NCBI RefSeq assembly: GCF_000152845.1
Contig: NZ_CH902584.1
Coordinates: 1,781,815-1,845,814, forward strand
Reading direction: 5' to 3'
Length of the DNA: 64,000 nt
Source: Roseovarius sp. 217
GTDB taxonomy: Bacteria; Pseudomonadota; Alphaproteobacteria; Rhodobacterales; Rhodobacteraceae
Both the position numbers and the translations under genes were made by a program. The notes below the pieces were generated by a model. It saw only the letters and a list, made by a program, of their open reading frames with translations. It was not told the DNA's origin and searched no databases. Shown here in pieces: positions 54,759 to 63,174 of this stretch; positions within the stretch are counted from its first letter, which is position 1, and every line of letters begins with the position of its first letter.

Positions 54759-54787
54759 AAGGGCGCGGGTCTCTCCCGCGCCCTTTT
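54759..54787 (+). terminator. Intercistronic hairpin between bztA and bztB
   Basis: AAGGGCGCGGG pairs with CCCGCGCCCTT over a short loop and runs into TTTT. Lying inside an operon, it probably acts as a partial terminator or an mRNA-stabilising end for bztA. Confidence 0.8.
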
Positions 54788-54866
54788 CACCTCTAGACCA
54801 CTTAAAAATCGGCCCACGGCAGAAATGCCGATAAAAATCCGGGTCGAAACACAGGGAAACTCCCAG

Positions 54867-56081
54867 ATGACAACGATGACCGACCCTCCCAAGGCGTCGT
54901 TTCAGCTTTCTATGCTGATTTATGACACACGGTATCGCTCTTATACGTTCCAATTCATTGCGCTCATGCTCTTGCTGTTGCTGCTTGGCTATCTCGGGGC
55001 CAATTTGGTGAGCAACCTTGCCGCACAGGGGCAGAACATCTCGTTCGGCTTTCTGAGTGATCCGGCTGGGTATGACATCAACCAGCGACCCATCGAGTAT
55101 GACAGCCAGTCGAGCCATATGCGCGCCTCCGTCGTGGGCGTGATCAATACGTTGATCGTTGCGGTTCTGGGCTGTGCTACGGCGACACTGTTTGGCGTGA
55201 CAGCGGGTATTCTGCGGCTCTCGCCCAATTGGCTGGTGCGCAAGCTGATGGCCGTTTACGTCGAGGCCTTCCGCAATGTGCCGGTGCTGATCTGGATCCT
55301 GATCATTGCGACGATTATGACGGCGTCGATGCCGTCCCCCAATCAATTCCGCGGGGATAATGCCGACGCGTCGATGTTGCTGGATGCGTTCGCCTTTACC
55401 AACCGGGGGGTATATGTGCCCGCGCCGGTTTGGGGGGCGGGATCGCTGGTGGTTGTCCTGACGTTTCTCGCGTCGATTGCGGGGGTGTTTTATTACCGCC
55501 GCTATGCGACCAAGCTGTTGTATGACACCGGGCGGCTGTTGCCGATGGGATGGCCATCGCTGGTGATCCTGTTCGTGCCGACCATCCTGATCTTCTTTGT
55601 CTTGGGTCAGCCGATCACTCTCGATTACCCGGCGTTGAAAGGGTTCAACTTTGACGGGGGGCTGCATATTCGAGGCTCGCTGATTGCGCTGTGGTTTGCG
55701 CTGGCGATCTATACCGGTGCCTTTATCGCCGAGAACGTGCGGGCGGGTATTCAGGCGGTCAGCAAGGGGCAGACGGAAGCGGCGGCCTCGCTGGGGCTGC
55801 GGCCCAAGCGGATCATGAATCTGGTGATCCTGCCGCAGGCGCTGCGGGTGATCATCCCGCCGCTGATCTCGCAGTATCTCAACCTCACCAAGAATTCGTC
55901 ACTGGCGATTGCCGTGGGTTACATGGATGTGACCGGCACGCTGGGGGGGATCACGCTCAATCAGACGGGGCGCGCGATTGAATGCGTGCTGATGCTGATG
56001 TTGTTCTATCTGACGATCAGCCTCGCCATTTCGGCGGTGATGAACGTCTATAACAACACGATCAAGCTGAAGGAGCGCTGA
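54867..56081 (+). CDS. bztB: Amino-acid ABC transporter permease BztB
   Basis: This 404 aa inner-membrane protein is one of two HisM-type permeases of the Bzt importer. It has the long N-terminal insertion of this subfamily and the EAA loop EAAASLGLRPKRIMNLVILPQALRVIIPP. I chose ATG 54867 with AGGGAAA upstream; the frame to 54825 lies in the leader. bztC starts two bases after its stop. Confidence 0.93.
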   Translation: MTTMTDPPKASFQLSMLIYDTRYRSYTFQFIALMLLLLLLGYLGANLVSNLAAQGQNISFGFLSDPAGYDINQRPIEYDSQSSHMRASVVGVINTLIVAVLGCATATLFGVTAGILRLSPNWLVRKLMAVYVEAFRNVPVLIWILIIATIMTASMPSPNQFRGDNADASMLLDAFAFTNRGVYVPAPVWGAGSLVVVLTFLASIAGVFYYRRYATKLLYDTGRLLPMGWPSLVILFVPTILIFFVLGQPITLDYPALKGFNFDGGLHIRGSLIALWFALAIYTGAFIAENVRAGIQAVSKGQTEAAASLGLRPKRIMNLVILPQALRVIIPPLISQYLNLTKNSSLAIAVGYMDVTGTLGGITLNQTGRAIECVLMLMLFYLTISLAISAVMNVYNNTIKLKER

Positions 56082-56083
56082 GC

Positions 56084-57373
56084 ATGGCCCGTGATCAACT
56101 CGCCTTTGTGCGCACGCACATGCTGCCCGAAGCGCCGCCTCCAACGGCGCAGACGGGGGCGGTGAAATGGCTGCGCGAGAACTTGTTCTCGTCACCCGGC
56201 AACGCGCTTTTGACGCTGGTGTCGGCCTATGTGGTGTTTCAGATCGTTATCTCCACCGCGCCTTGGTTTATCAACGGTGTTTGGGAAAGCCCGAGCCTGA
56301 CCGCCTGTCGTGAGATCCTAGATGGCAAGATGGGCGGCTGTTTCGCGGTGCTGACGGAGCGCTGGAATCAGCTTTTGTTCGGATTCAAATACCCATCCGA
56401 GCTCTATTGGCGGCCCGGTCTGGCCTTTGTGCTGCTGTTCATTGCCGCCGCACCGGTGCTGTTTGGCAAGATATTCCCGCGCAAGATGCTGATCTTTACC
56501 GGACTTTACCCGTTCATCGCCTATTGGCTGATCTGGGGCGGGTCGGTGTTGGTGCCGGTCTTTGCCCTCTTGGGGGTGCTGGTGGGCGCGTTTACCTATA
56601 GCCGTGTGGTGACGATCAGCGCGGGTGTCGCGGTGATTGCCGCCTTCGTGGCGGCGCTCATCTTTTGGATTCTGTCGGGCTATGTGACCGGACCGATGGA
56701 GAATGTGATGGCCATTCAGGCCGTGGCCTCGCGCGATATGGGCGGGTTCATGATCAATCTGATGCTGGGGGTGGTCTGTGTGTCGCTGTCCTTGCCCTTG
56801 GGCATCCTGCTGGCGCTGGGGCGGCAATCGAGCATGCCGATCATCAAATGGATCTGCGTGGTCTTTATCGAGTTCATTCGCGGCGTGCCGCTGATCACGC
56901 TCTTGTTCGTGGCCAATGTGGTGCTGGCGTATTTCCTGCCGCCGGGGACGAATTTCGACCTGATCCTGCGGGTGATCATCATGATCACGATGTTCTCGTC
57001 GGCCTATATCGCCGAGGTGATCCGGGGGGGGCTCGCGGCGCTGCCGCGCGGACAATATGAGGCCGGGGACAGTCTGGGCCTTGATTACGCGCAATCCATG
57101 CAGCTGATCATCCTGCCGCAAGCGCTCAAGATCTCGATTCCGGGCATCGTCAACGTGGCTGTCGGTCTCTTCAAGGATACGACGCTGGTCTCGGTCATTT
57201 CGATGTTCGACATCGTCGGCATGATCCGTGGTCCGATCCTCGCCTCGTCCGAATGGAACGGGGTCTATTGGGAGCTGTTTGGCTTTGCCTGCGTCCTGTT
57301 CTTCATCACCTGCTACGGTATCTCGCAATATTCCCAGTGGCTGGAGCGTCAGCTTCGCACGGATCATCGGTAA
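56084..57373 (+). CDS. bztC: Amino-acid ABC transporter permease BztC
   Basis: This 429 aa permease pairs with BztB. It has eight or more helices and the EAA loop ([29 protein letters not shown]). The insert with extra hydrophobic segments (about 90-190) is typical of BztC/AapM. AAGGAG of the upstream bztB end (AAGGAGCGCTGAGC) serves as ribosome binding site. Confidence 0.93.
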   Translation: MARDQLAFVRTHMLPEAPPPTAQTGAVKWLRENLFSSPGNALLTLVSAYVVFQIVISTAPWFINGVWESPSLTACREILDGKMGGCFAVLTERWNQLLFGFKYPSELYWRPGLAFVLLFIAAAPVLFGKIFPRKMLIFTGLYPFIAYWLIWGGSVLVPVFALLGVLVGAFTYSRVVTISAGVAVIAAFVAALIFWILSGYVTGPMENVMAIQAVASRDMGGFMINLMLGVVCVSLSLPLGILLALGRQSSMPIIKWICVVFIEFIRGVPLITLLFVANVVLAYFLPPGTNFDLILRVIIMITMFSSAYIAEVIRGGLAALPRGQYEAGDSLGLDYAQSMQLIILPQALKISIPGIVNVAVGLFKDTTLVSVISMFDIVGMIRGPILASSEWNGVYWELFGFACVLFFITCYGISQYSQWLERQLRTDHR

Positions 57374-57387
57374 GGAGGGTCATCATC

Positions 57388-58155
57388 ATGGCCGCTGAAA
57401 AACAATTGAACGTCTCGGATCAGGTTGCCGTCGATATCACCAAGATGAACAAGTGGTATGGCGCGTTTCACGTGCTGCGCGACATTGATCTGACGGTGTA
57501 TCAGGGCGAGCGGATCGTGATCGCCGGGCCGTCGGGTTCGGGCAAATCCACGCTGATCCGCTGTATCAACGCGCTCGAGGAGCATCAGAAGGGCAAGATC
57601 ACGGTCGATGGCACGCTGTTGTCAAATGACCTCAAGAATATCGACAAGATCCGGTCGGAGGTTGGCATGGTGTTTCAGCACTTCAACCTGTTTCCGCATC
57701 TGACGATTCTGGAGAATTGCACGCTCGCGCCGATCTGGGTGCGCAAGACGCCCAAGCGCGAGGCCGAGGAAGTGGCGATGCATTTCCTTGAAAAGGTCAA
57801 GATCCCGGAGCAGGCCAATAAATATCCCGGCCAGCTCTCGGGGGGGCAGCAGCAGCGGGTGGCGATTGCGCGCTCTTTGTGCATGCGACCGCGGATCATG
57901 CTGTTTGACGAGCCGACATCGGCGCTTGATCCTGAAATGATCTCGGAGGTTTTGGATACGATGATCCAACTGGCCGAGGAAGGCATGACCATGCTCTGCG
58001 TGACGCATGAGATGGGATTTGCGCGCAAGGTGGCGAATCGGGTGATCTTTATGGATCAGGGCCAGATCGTCGAGCAGAACGAGCCGGAAGAGTTCTTTAA
58101 CAATCCCAAGAGTGACCGGACCAAGCTGTTCCTCAGCCAGATTCTGGGGCACTGA
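57388..58155 (+). CDS. bztD: Amino-acid ABC transporter ATP-binding protein BztD
   Basis: This 255 aa ATPase drives glutamate/glutamine/aspartate/asparagine uptake. Walker [10 protein letters not shown], signature [15 protein letters not shown], Walker [16 protein letters not shown] and the H-loop [12 protein letters not shown] are all present. ATG 57388 is preceded by AAGGAGGGT. It is the last gene of bztABCD. Confidence 0.96.
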   Translation: MAAEKQLNVSDQVAVDITKMNKWYGAFHVLRDIDLTVYQGERIVIAGPSGSGKSTLIRCINALEEHQKGKITVDGTLLSNDLKNIDKIRSEVGMVFQHFNLFPHLTILENCTLAPIWVRKTPKREAEEVAMHFLEKVKIPEQANKYPGQLSGGQQQRVAIARSLCMRPRIMLFDEPTSALDPEMISEVLDTMIQLAEEGMTMLCVTHEMGFARKVANRVIFMDQGQIVEQNEPEEFFNNPKSDRTKLFLSQILGH

Positions 58156-58185
58156 ACAAGGGATGGGGGCGTTGCCCCCGTCCCG

Positions 58186-58208
58186 GAGTATTTTGAGAAC
58201 GATGAAAG
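58186..58208 (+). repeat. Intergenic repeat, copy 2
   Basis: GAGTATTTTGAGAACGATGA (then AAG) follows the bztD stop and a GGGGGC-type hairpin. It matches the string at 25786-25808 at 20 of 23 positions. Confidence 0.55.
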
Positions 58209-58233
58209 GGGCGGCGGTTTTGCTGCCCCTTTT
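58205..58233. terminator. Bidirectional terminator between bztD and the HDAC-like gene
   Basis: AAAGGGGCGGC and GCTGCCCCTTTT pair with one mismatch over a short loop; both strands end in a T/A run. Confidence 0.75.
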
Positions 58234-58237
58234 GCGT

Positions 58238-59353
58238 TCAGACCCAAGGCACGCCGCGGTCGCGCAGGTGTTGGATCGCGGCGCGCAGGTCATCGGCGAT
58301 GGGGCCGGGGCGCGGGGTGTCGCGCAGGGTGTCGATGAGCGCATCGTCAGGCAGGGCTGGGCGGCGCGCCCATGAGAGTGCTGACAAGATGGCGCGGGCG
58401 GGTTCGGGCAGGCGGTCGGGGATCGCGTGGCCATTCAGCGTGGCCCAGACGCCCGACCAGAGGCGGCCGACGGTCCAGGGATTATAGCCACCGCCGCCCA
58501 AGACAAGCAGGCGGGGGGCGAGCGGGCGCAGGAGCGCCACCGCCTCCCAATGGGCGTTGTTGGAGAGGGCGAGGCGCGACAGCGGATCCTCGGTCACGGC
58601 ATCGGCACCGCATTGCAGGACGAGCGCCTGAGGGGTGAAGGATTGCACCGCTGGAAGAATGACCTCGTGCAGGGCCATGGCAAAGCCGCTGTCATTGGTG
58701 GCGCGGGGCAGGGGCAGGTTGATGGCATGACCCCCGGCGCGGTCATGTAGCGTGCCGGTGAAGGGCCAGCGCCCGGCCTCATGGGTGGAGATCATCAGGA
58801 CGCGGGGGTCGCCGTGGAAGGCGGCGGCGACCCCGTCGCAATGATGCGCGTCGATATCGACATAGGCGATGCGGCTGAGTCCCTGGGCCAGAAACGCCTT
58901 GATCGCCAGCACCGGGTCGTTGAGGTAGCAAAACCCGCCCGCGTGATCGGCCATGCCGTGATGTGTGCCGCCGCCGGGGTTATAGGCCACGCCGCCATGG
59001 GCCAAGAGGTCTGTGGCCAGAAGCGAGCCACCGGCGGCGGTGGCGGGGCGGCGGAACATCTCTGGGTAGATCGGATTGGAAAGCGTGCCGATCTGGTGGC
59101 GGGCGCGGATTTCGGGCGTGACGTGGCCGGATGTCTCGGCCGCTTGCAGAGCGGTGATATAGTCCGGGGTGTGCCATGTGGTCAGCGCCTGCGGCTTGGC
59201 GCGGGGGCTGGTGCGGTATTGCGCCGGCGGCAGCCAGCCCAGAGCGCGGCAGAGGTCGATCACGGTGGGCACGCGCGGGATCGAGAGTGGGTGGCGCGCT
59301 CCGTAGGAGGAGCCGCGATAGATCTCTGATCCGATAAAGAGCGGCGTTTGCAT
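58238..59353 (-). CDS. Histone deacetylase-like (AcuC-type) amidohydrolase
   Basis: This 371 aa zinc hydrolase belongs to the arginase-deacetylase fold. The active-site pattern is visible: GGGTHHGMADHAGGFCYLND, the zinc-ligand AYVDIDAHHCDGVAAAFHG (a Cys replaces the usual Gly after HH), a second Asp in CGADAVTEDPLSR and catalytic Tyr in GGGGYNPWTVGRLW. Bacterial members deacetylate acetylated proteins, polyamines or acetoin-linked substrates. Start is ATG 59353, seven bases after the end of the SixA-like gene on the same strand. Confidence 0.87.
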   Translation of the reverse strand: MQTPLFIGSEIYRGSSYGARHPLSIPRVPTVIDLCRALGWLPPAQYRTSPRAKPQALTTWHTPDYITALQAAETSGHVTPEIRARHQIGTLSNPIYPEMFRRPATAAGGSLLATDLLAHGGVAYNPGGGTHHGMADHAGGFCYLNDPVLAIKAFLAQGLSRIAYVDIDAHHCDGVAAAFHGDPRVLMISTHEAGRWPFTGTLHDRAGGHAINLPLPRATNDSGFAMALHEVILPAVQSFTPQALVLQCGADAVTEDPLSRLALSNNAHWEAVALLRPLAPRLLVLGGGGYNPWTVGRLWSGVWATLNGHAIPDRLPEPARAILSALSWARRPALPDDALIDTLRDTPRPGPIADDLRAAIQHLRDRGVPWV

Positions 59354-59360
59354 GCGCCGG

Positions 59361-59849
59361 TTATGGCAGGTCGTGCGGGATGAGGAACTGCTCCACCGTG
59401 CCGGTGCCGGGGTGCAACGCGGACCAATCGTCAATGTCGAACCGGGCGATGAGCGTGGCGCCGGTGGGGTAATCGTCGAACCGCTCGTGATCCGGGGGGG
59501 CGGCGACCAACAGGGCCGCGAATTCTGCGATGCCGGGGTTATGGCCCAGCATCAGCACCTGATGGCCGGTGGCGTGGCGCAGGACTGCCAGCATTTCGTC
59601 AGCCTCGGCCAGATAGAGCGCGTCAGTGAGGTCTGGCGGTGTCGCGAGTTTGAGCCGGGTGCAGGTTTCCTGAGTGCGTTCCGCGGAGGAGCAGAGGATC
59701 TGATCGGGCAGAAGGTCTTGGGCGCGGAGCCAGTGGCCGAGGGCGGTGGAGGCCTTGCGCCCGCGTGCGTTGAGGGGGCGGGCGCTATCGGGGAGGCGGG
59801 GATCGCCCCAGTCGGATTTGGCGTGGCGCATGAGAATGAGCGTCTTCAT
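59361..59849 (-). CDS. SixA-like histidine phosphatase
   Basis: This 162 aa phosphatase of the histidine-phosphatase superfamily carries LMRHAKSDWGDPRLPD (nucleophile His at about 8) and a second His in VLMLGHNPGIAEFA. SixA removes phosphate from histidine of phosphorelay proteins in E. coli; the substrate here is unknown. The start overlaps the end of the ferredoxin-like gene (ATGA) and its stop is just before the HDAC-like gene. Confidence 0.88.
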   Translation of the reverse strand: MKTLILMRHAKSDWGDPRLPDSARPLNARGRKASTALGHWLRAQDLLPDQILCSSAERTQETCTRLKLATPPDLTDALYLAEADEMLAVLRHATGHQVLMLGHNPGIAEFAALLVAAPPDHERFDDYPTGATLIARFDIDDWSALHPGTGTVEQFLIPHDLP

Positions 59850-60490
59850 CCGAAATATCCCATGTGAAAGGCGGATTGTTCTTGGCGTCGGCCATAGGAT
59901 TGGCTGAGCGGGCAGGCGCGGCGCACGGCACAGCCGCGCGCGCGACAGTCGTTGCCGGGGCGGTCGAGATCGGCTTTGCAGGCGGGGACGTTATAGGCCT
60001 CGGGGATCAACGCATCCACTGGGCAGGCGCTGCGGCAGGGTTGATCCGTGCAGCTATCGCAGGGGCGTGGACCGGGCAGCGGGAGTGCGAAGCGGTCAGG
60101 GAAGGCGAGCGCGCCGCGATAGGAGATCATCAGCCCCGCCTCATCATGCACCAAGAGGCCCACGGGCGAGGGCCAGGCGCGGGCGCTGCGGCGGGCCCAA
60201 TCGGTGAAGGGCTGCCACGGCGGGCCGGAGAAGGGAAAGACGGGCCTTGCCCCAAGTGCTGCGGCCATGGCCGTGATGACGCGGGTGGACCAGCGGTTCA
60301 TCGGGTCGCGCGCGCCGTCGCGATATTCAGGCGTTGCGGTGAAATGTGGCCAGAAGCCCGGCTCGGCGGGGCTGAGGAGCACGAGGCTCTGGTGGCCGGG
60401 CACTTCACCGGATGCCAGATGCAGCGCGCCCGAGGGGGTCAGGTGATGCGCGCGCGCGAGGTCTGCGAGCGCCGGGGGGAGGCCGGGCAC
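59846..60490 (-). CDS. Ferredoxin-like iron-sulfur protein, two cysteine clusters
   Basis: This 214 aa cytosolic protein ends with two [4Fe-4S]-type cysteine groups, CDSCTDQPCRSACPVDALI (about residues 142-160) and CRARGCAVRRACPLSQ (about 183-198). The N-terminal 140 residues resemble no named domain I can recall, apart from a general QueG-like or reductive-dehalogenase-like look. It lies between argB and the SixA-like gene, coupled to the latter. Function unassigned. Confidence 0.75.
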   Translation of the reverse strand: MPGLPPALADLARAHHLTPSGALHLASGEVPGHQSLVLLSPAEPGFWPHFTATPEYRDGARDPMNRWSTRVITAMAAALGARPVFPFSGPPWQPFTDWARRSARAWPSPVGLLVHDEAGLMISYRGALAFPDRFALPLPGPRPCDSCTDQPCRSACPVDALIPEAYNVPACKADLDRPGNDCRARGCAVRRACPLSQSYGRRQEQSAFHMGYFG

Positions 60491-60499
60491 GCGCGGCGC

Positions 60500-61396
60500 T
60501 CAGCGAGCGCGGGGGTTTTGCACCCGCGGGCCAGCCTCGCCCCGGATGAGCGAGCCAGCGCCATGTTCGGTGAACAGCTCGAGCAGCGTGGCGTTGGGCG
60601 CGCGCCCGTCGAGGATGACCACGGCGCGCACGCCGCCGTCGATGGCGGCAAGGGCGGTTTCGGTCTTGGGGATCATGCCGCCTGCGATGACGCCGTCGCG
60701 GGTCATCTGGCGGATTTGCTCGGCGCTGAGTTCGGTGACAACCCGGCCGTCGCCATCGCGGACGCCGTCGATATCGGTGAGCAAGAGCAGGCGGTCGGCC
60801 TTGAGGGCGGCGGCGATGGCCCCGGCGGCGGTGTCGCCGTTGATGTTGTAGGTCTCGCCCTCGCGGCCCGCGCCCAAGGGGGCGATCACGGGGATCATGT
60901 CGGCGGCAAAGAGCGTGTGCAGGATGGTGGGGTCGATCTCGGATGGCTCGCCCACAAGGCCCAGATCAGGATGCGAGGGGGTGCAGGTGATGAGGCGGGC
61001 ATCCTTGCCCGACAGGCCCACGGCGCGTCCGCCCTGGCCGTTGATCGCCGCCACGATGCGTTTGTTGACCTGACCCGAGAGGACCATTTCCACCACATCC
61101 ATGGTGGCGGCATCGGTCACGCGCTTGCCGTTGACGAAGTCTGATTTGATCTCGAGTTTTTCGAGCATCTGATTGATCATCGGCCCGCCGCCGTGGACAA
61201 TCACCGGGTTGACGCCGACCTGCTGCATCAGAACCACGTCGCGGGCGAAGGTTTCCATCGCCTCGTCGCTGCCCATGGCGTGACCACCCAGTTTGATGAC
61301 CACGATGGCCCCGGTGTAGCGTTGCAGATAGGGCAGGGCCTCGGAAAGGGTGCGGGCAGTGGCGATCCAGTCGCGATTCATGTCTCTGGCCTTCAT
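60500..61396 (-). CDS. argB: Acetylglutamate kinase
   Basis: This 298 aa enzyme phosphorylates N-acetylglutamate in arginine synthesis. Motifs are KLGGHAMG (phosphate loop), [15 protein letters not shown], the [15 protein letters not shown] segment, [12 protein letters not shown] and the C-terminal [25 protein letters not shown] chose ATG 61396 ([10 protein letters not shown]) with GGAG upstream; ATG 61381 is an alternative. It is the first gene of a run argB, ferredoxin-like, SixA-like and HDAC-like on the minus strand with gaps of 9 bases or overlaps. Confidence 0.95.
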   Translation of the reverse strand: MKARDMNRDWIATARTLSEALPYLQRYTGAIVVIKLGGHAMGSDEAMETFARDVVLMQQVGVNPVIVHGGGPMINQMLEKLEIKSDFVNGKRVTDAATMDVVEMVLSGQVNKRIVAAINGQGGRAVGLSGKDARLITCTPSHPDLGLVGEPSEIDPTILHTLFAADMIPVIAPLGAGREGETYNINGDTAAGAIAAALKADRLLLLTDIDGVRDGDGRVVTELSAEQIRQMTRDGVIAGGMIPKTETALAAIDGGVRAVVILDGRAPNATLLELFTEHGAGSLIRGEAGPRVQNPRAR

Positions 61397-61524
61397 GCTG
61401 GTCTCCAACGCGGGGTTGCAGACCTCAATACAATCTGCGCGGGGTGGTGCCAAGGGCCGTTGCGGCGGTGCTGGAACGGGCTAGGCTCCTACGTAACGAA
61501 ATTCGTGACTGAGAGAGGTGCACC

Positions 61525-62256
61525 ATGTCCGAGATCAAGACATTGCTGTTGACGGGGGCGAGCCGCGGGATCGGGCATGCCACGGTGCGGCGCTTCAATG
61601 CGGCGGGTTGGCGGGTGATCACCTGTTCACGCCAGCCCTTTCCAGAGGAATGTCCCTGGGGAGGTGGGGCGGAGAACCACATTCAGATGGATCTGGCAGA
61701 CCCGCATGATGTGATCGCCACGGTCGACGTGATCCGCGAGCGGTTGGGCGGGCGTTTGGATGCCTTGGTCAATAATGCGGGGATTTCGCCCAAAGGGCCG
61801 GAGGGGGAGCGGCTGGATACGTTCACCACGGATTTGCGGACCTGGGGGCAGGTGTTTCACGTCAATTTCTTTGCCTCGGTGGTTCTGGCGCGCAGTTTGC
61901 GGGATGAATTGGCGGCGACGCGCGGCGCGGTGGTGAATGTCACCTCGATTGCCGGGAGCCGCGTGCATCCCTTTGCGGGCGCGGCCTATGCCACATCCAA
62001 GGCGGCGCTGGTGGCGCTGACCCGCGAGATGGCGCATGATTTCGGGCCTTTGGGTGTCCGGGTCAATTCGATCGCACCGGGGGAGATTCGCACCGCGATC
62101 CTGTCGCCGGGCACGGACAAGCTGGTGGAGAGCATCCCGATGCGGCGATTGGGCGAGCCGGATGAGGTGGCGAACACGATCTTTTTCCTCTGTTCCGAGG
62201 GGTCGTCCTATATTTCGGGCACGGAGATCGAGATCAACGGCGCACAGCATGTCTAA
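61525..62256 (+). CDS. Short-chain dehydrogenase/reductase
   Basis: This 243 aa NAD(P)-dependent oxidoreductase has the dinucleotide motif TGASRGIGHAT (residues 10-20), the NNAGIS motif, catalytic Ser in NVTSIAGS and YATSK with the catalytic Tyr and Lys, and ends with the usual FFLCSEGSSYISGTEIEINGAQ. GAGAGGTG precedes ATG 61525. The substrate is unknown. Confidence 0.9.
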   Translation: MSEIKTLLLTGASRGIGHATVRRFNAAGWRVITCSRQPFPEECPWGGGAENHIQMDLADPHDVIATVDVIRERLGGRLDALVNNAGISPKGPEGERLDTFTTDLRTWGQVFHVNFFASVVLARSLRDELAATRGAVVNVTSIAGSRVHPFAGAAYATSKAALVALTREMAHDFGPLGVRVNSIAPGEIRTAILSPGTDKLVESIPMRRLGEPDEVANTIFFLCSEGSSYISGTEIEINGAQHV

Positions 62257-62261
62257 CGGAT

Positions 62262-62287
62262 ACGGGGCGGCCATTGAGCCGCCCCGT
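62262..62287. terminator. Bidirectional hairpin between SDR and fasciclin genes
   Basis: ACGGGGCGGC pairs perfectly with GCCGCCCCGT over a six-base loop, between convergent genes; a T-run is missing. Confidence 0.65.
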
Positions 62288-62311
62288 CGCGTCGGTCCGT
62301 GAGCGTTTCGA

Positions 62312-62791
62312 TTACTTGGGCATGATCACGGTGTCGATCACATGGATCACGCCGTTGGTGGCCTCGATATCCGCCTGCACCACTTTGGCGCTGTCGACGG
62401 TCACGCCATCAGTTGTGCCGATGGTGACCTCGCTGCCCTGAACGGTCGCAGCGGTCATGCCGTCCGAGAGGTCGGTCGACATCACCTTGCCGGGCACCAC
62501 ATGATAGGTGAGGATGGCGGCCAGCTTGTCCTTGTTCTCGGGCTTGAGCAGGTCTTCGACCGTGCCTGTGGGCAGGGCCGCGAAGGCGTCATTGGTGGGT
62601 GCAAACACTGTGAACGGGCCGTCGCCCTTGAGCGTCTCAACGAGGTCAGCGGCCTGCACGGCGGCGACGAGGGTGGAAAAGCTTTCGTTGCCCGCTGCGA
62701 TATCGACGATGTCTTTGCCGTGGTTGTCCGCAAAGGCGGGGCCAGCCATCAGGGCGGCTGCGGTCAGAGCGAGATAGGTTCTGCGAAACAT
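62312..62791 (-). CDS. Fasciclin (FAS1) domain secreted protein
   Basis: This 159 aa protein has a signal peptide (about 1-21, ending AFADN) and a single FAS1 domain: [47 protein letters not shown] and [14 protein letters not shown]. Such small FAS1 proteins are periplasmic or surface adhesion-type proteins common in marine alphaproteobacteria. GGAGACG precedes the start. Function is not settled. Confidence 0.92.
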   Translation of the reverse strand: MFRRTYLALTAAALMAGPAFADNHGKDIVDIAAGNESFSTLVAAVQAADLVETLKGDGPFTVFAPTNDAFAALPTGTVEDLLKPENKDKLAAILTYHVVPGKVMSTDLSDGMTAATVQGSEVTIGTTDGVTVDSAKVVQADIEATNGVIHVIDTVIMPK

Positions 62792-63174
62792 GTTTGCGTC
62801 TCCGTGTATAAGATCAGTTTCAACGACCCCGATGTCGGGATCATACCGGGCTTACGGCGGGAGGCAGGTATTGGTTCACCGGGGGTTTCCGCCGATGCAG
62901 TTTGACGCGCGGCGCGGGCCCGCTAAGCCAAGGCGCTTTGAAACATCCAATCACGTTTTTGTGAAGATGCGGAAAATCTCCTGCGGTTTGGGGGTGATCC
63001 AGCCGGGTGTCCTGTCGCCTCGGCGGGGGGCGGGCAATTGGCCCGATCCTCGCCAAGACGGGTTGAAATATGGGCTGCGAGCGTGTTTTGCCAGCTTGTT
63101 TGGCGGGTCCGAATAGCGCAGGTTGCGGGCGACGCCCTGAAGCGGGCGGGGGTAGGGATCATTGGAGATTTCAG
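62792..63174. other. Gene-free stretch between fasciclin and glutamate-synthase-like genes
   Basis: These 383 bases hold no gene that I can support. Just upstream of the fasciclin gene (62824-62841) GACCCCGATG and TCGGGATC form a small imperfect hairpin. The rest is GC-rich sequence with open frames on both strands that lack ribosome binding sites or recognisable domains. Promoters of both flanking genes presumably lie here. Confidence 0.6.

Noticed and set aside
62790..63116. Plus-strand open frame of 108 codons in the gap after the fasciclin gene
   Set aside because: It begins inside the control region of the fasciclin gene, lacks a ribosome binding site and has no domain.
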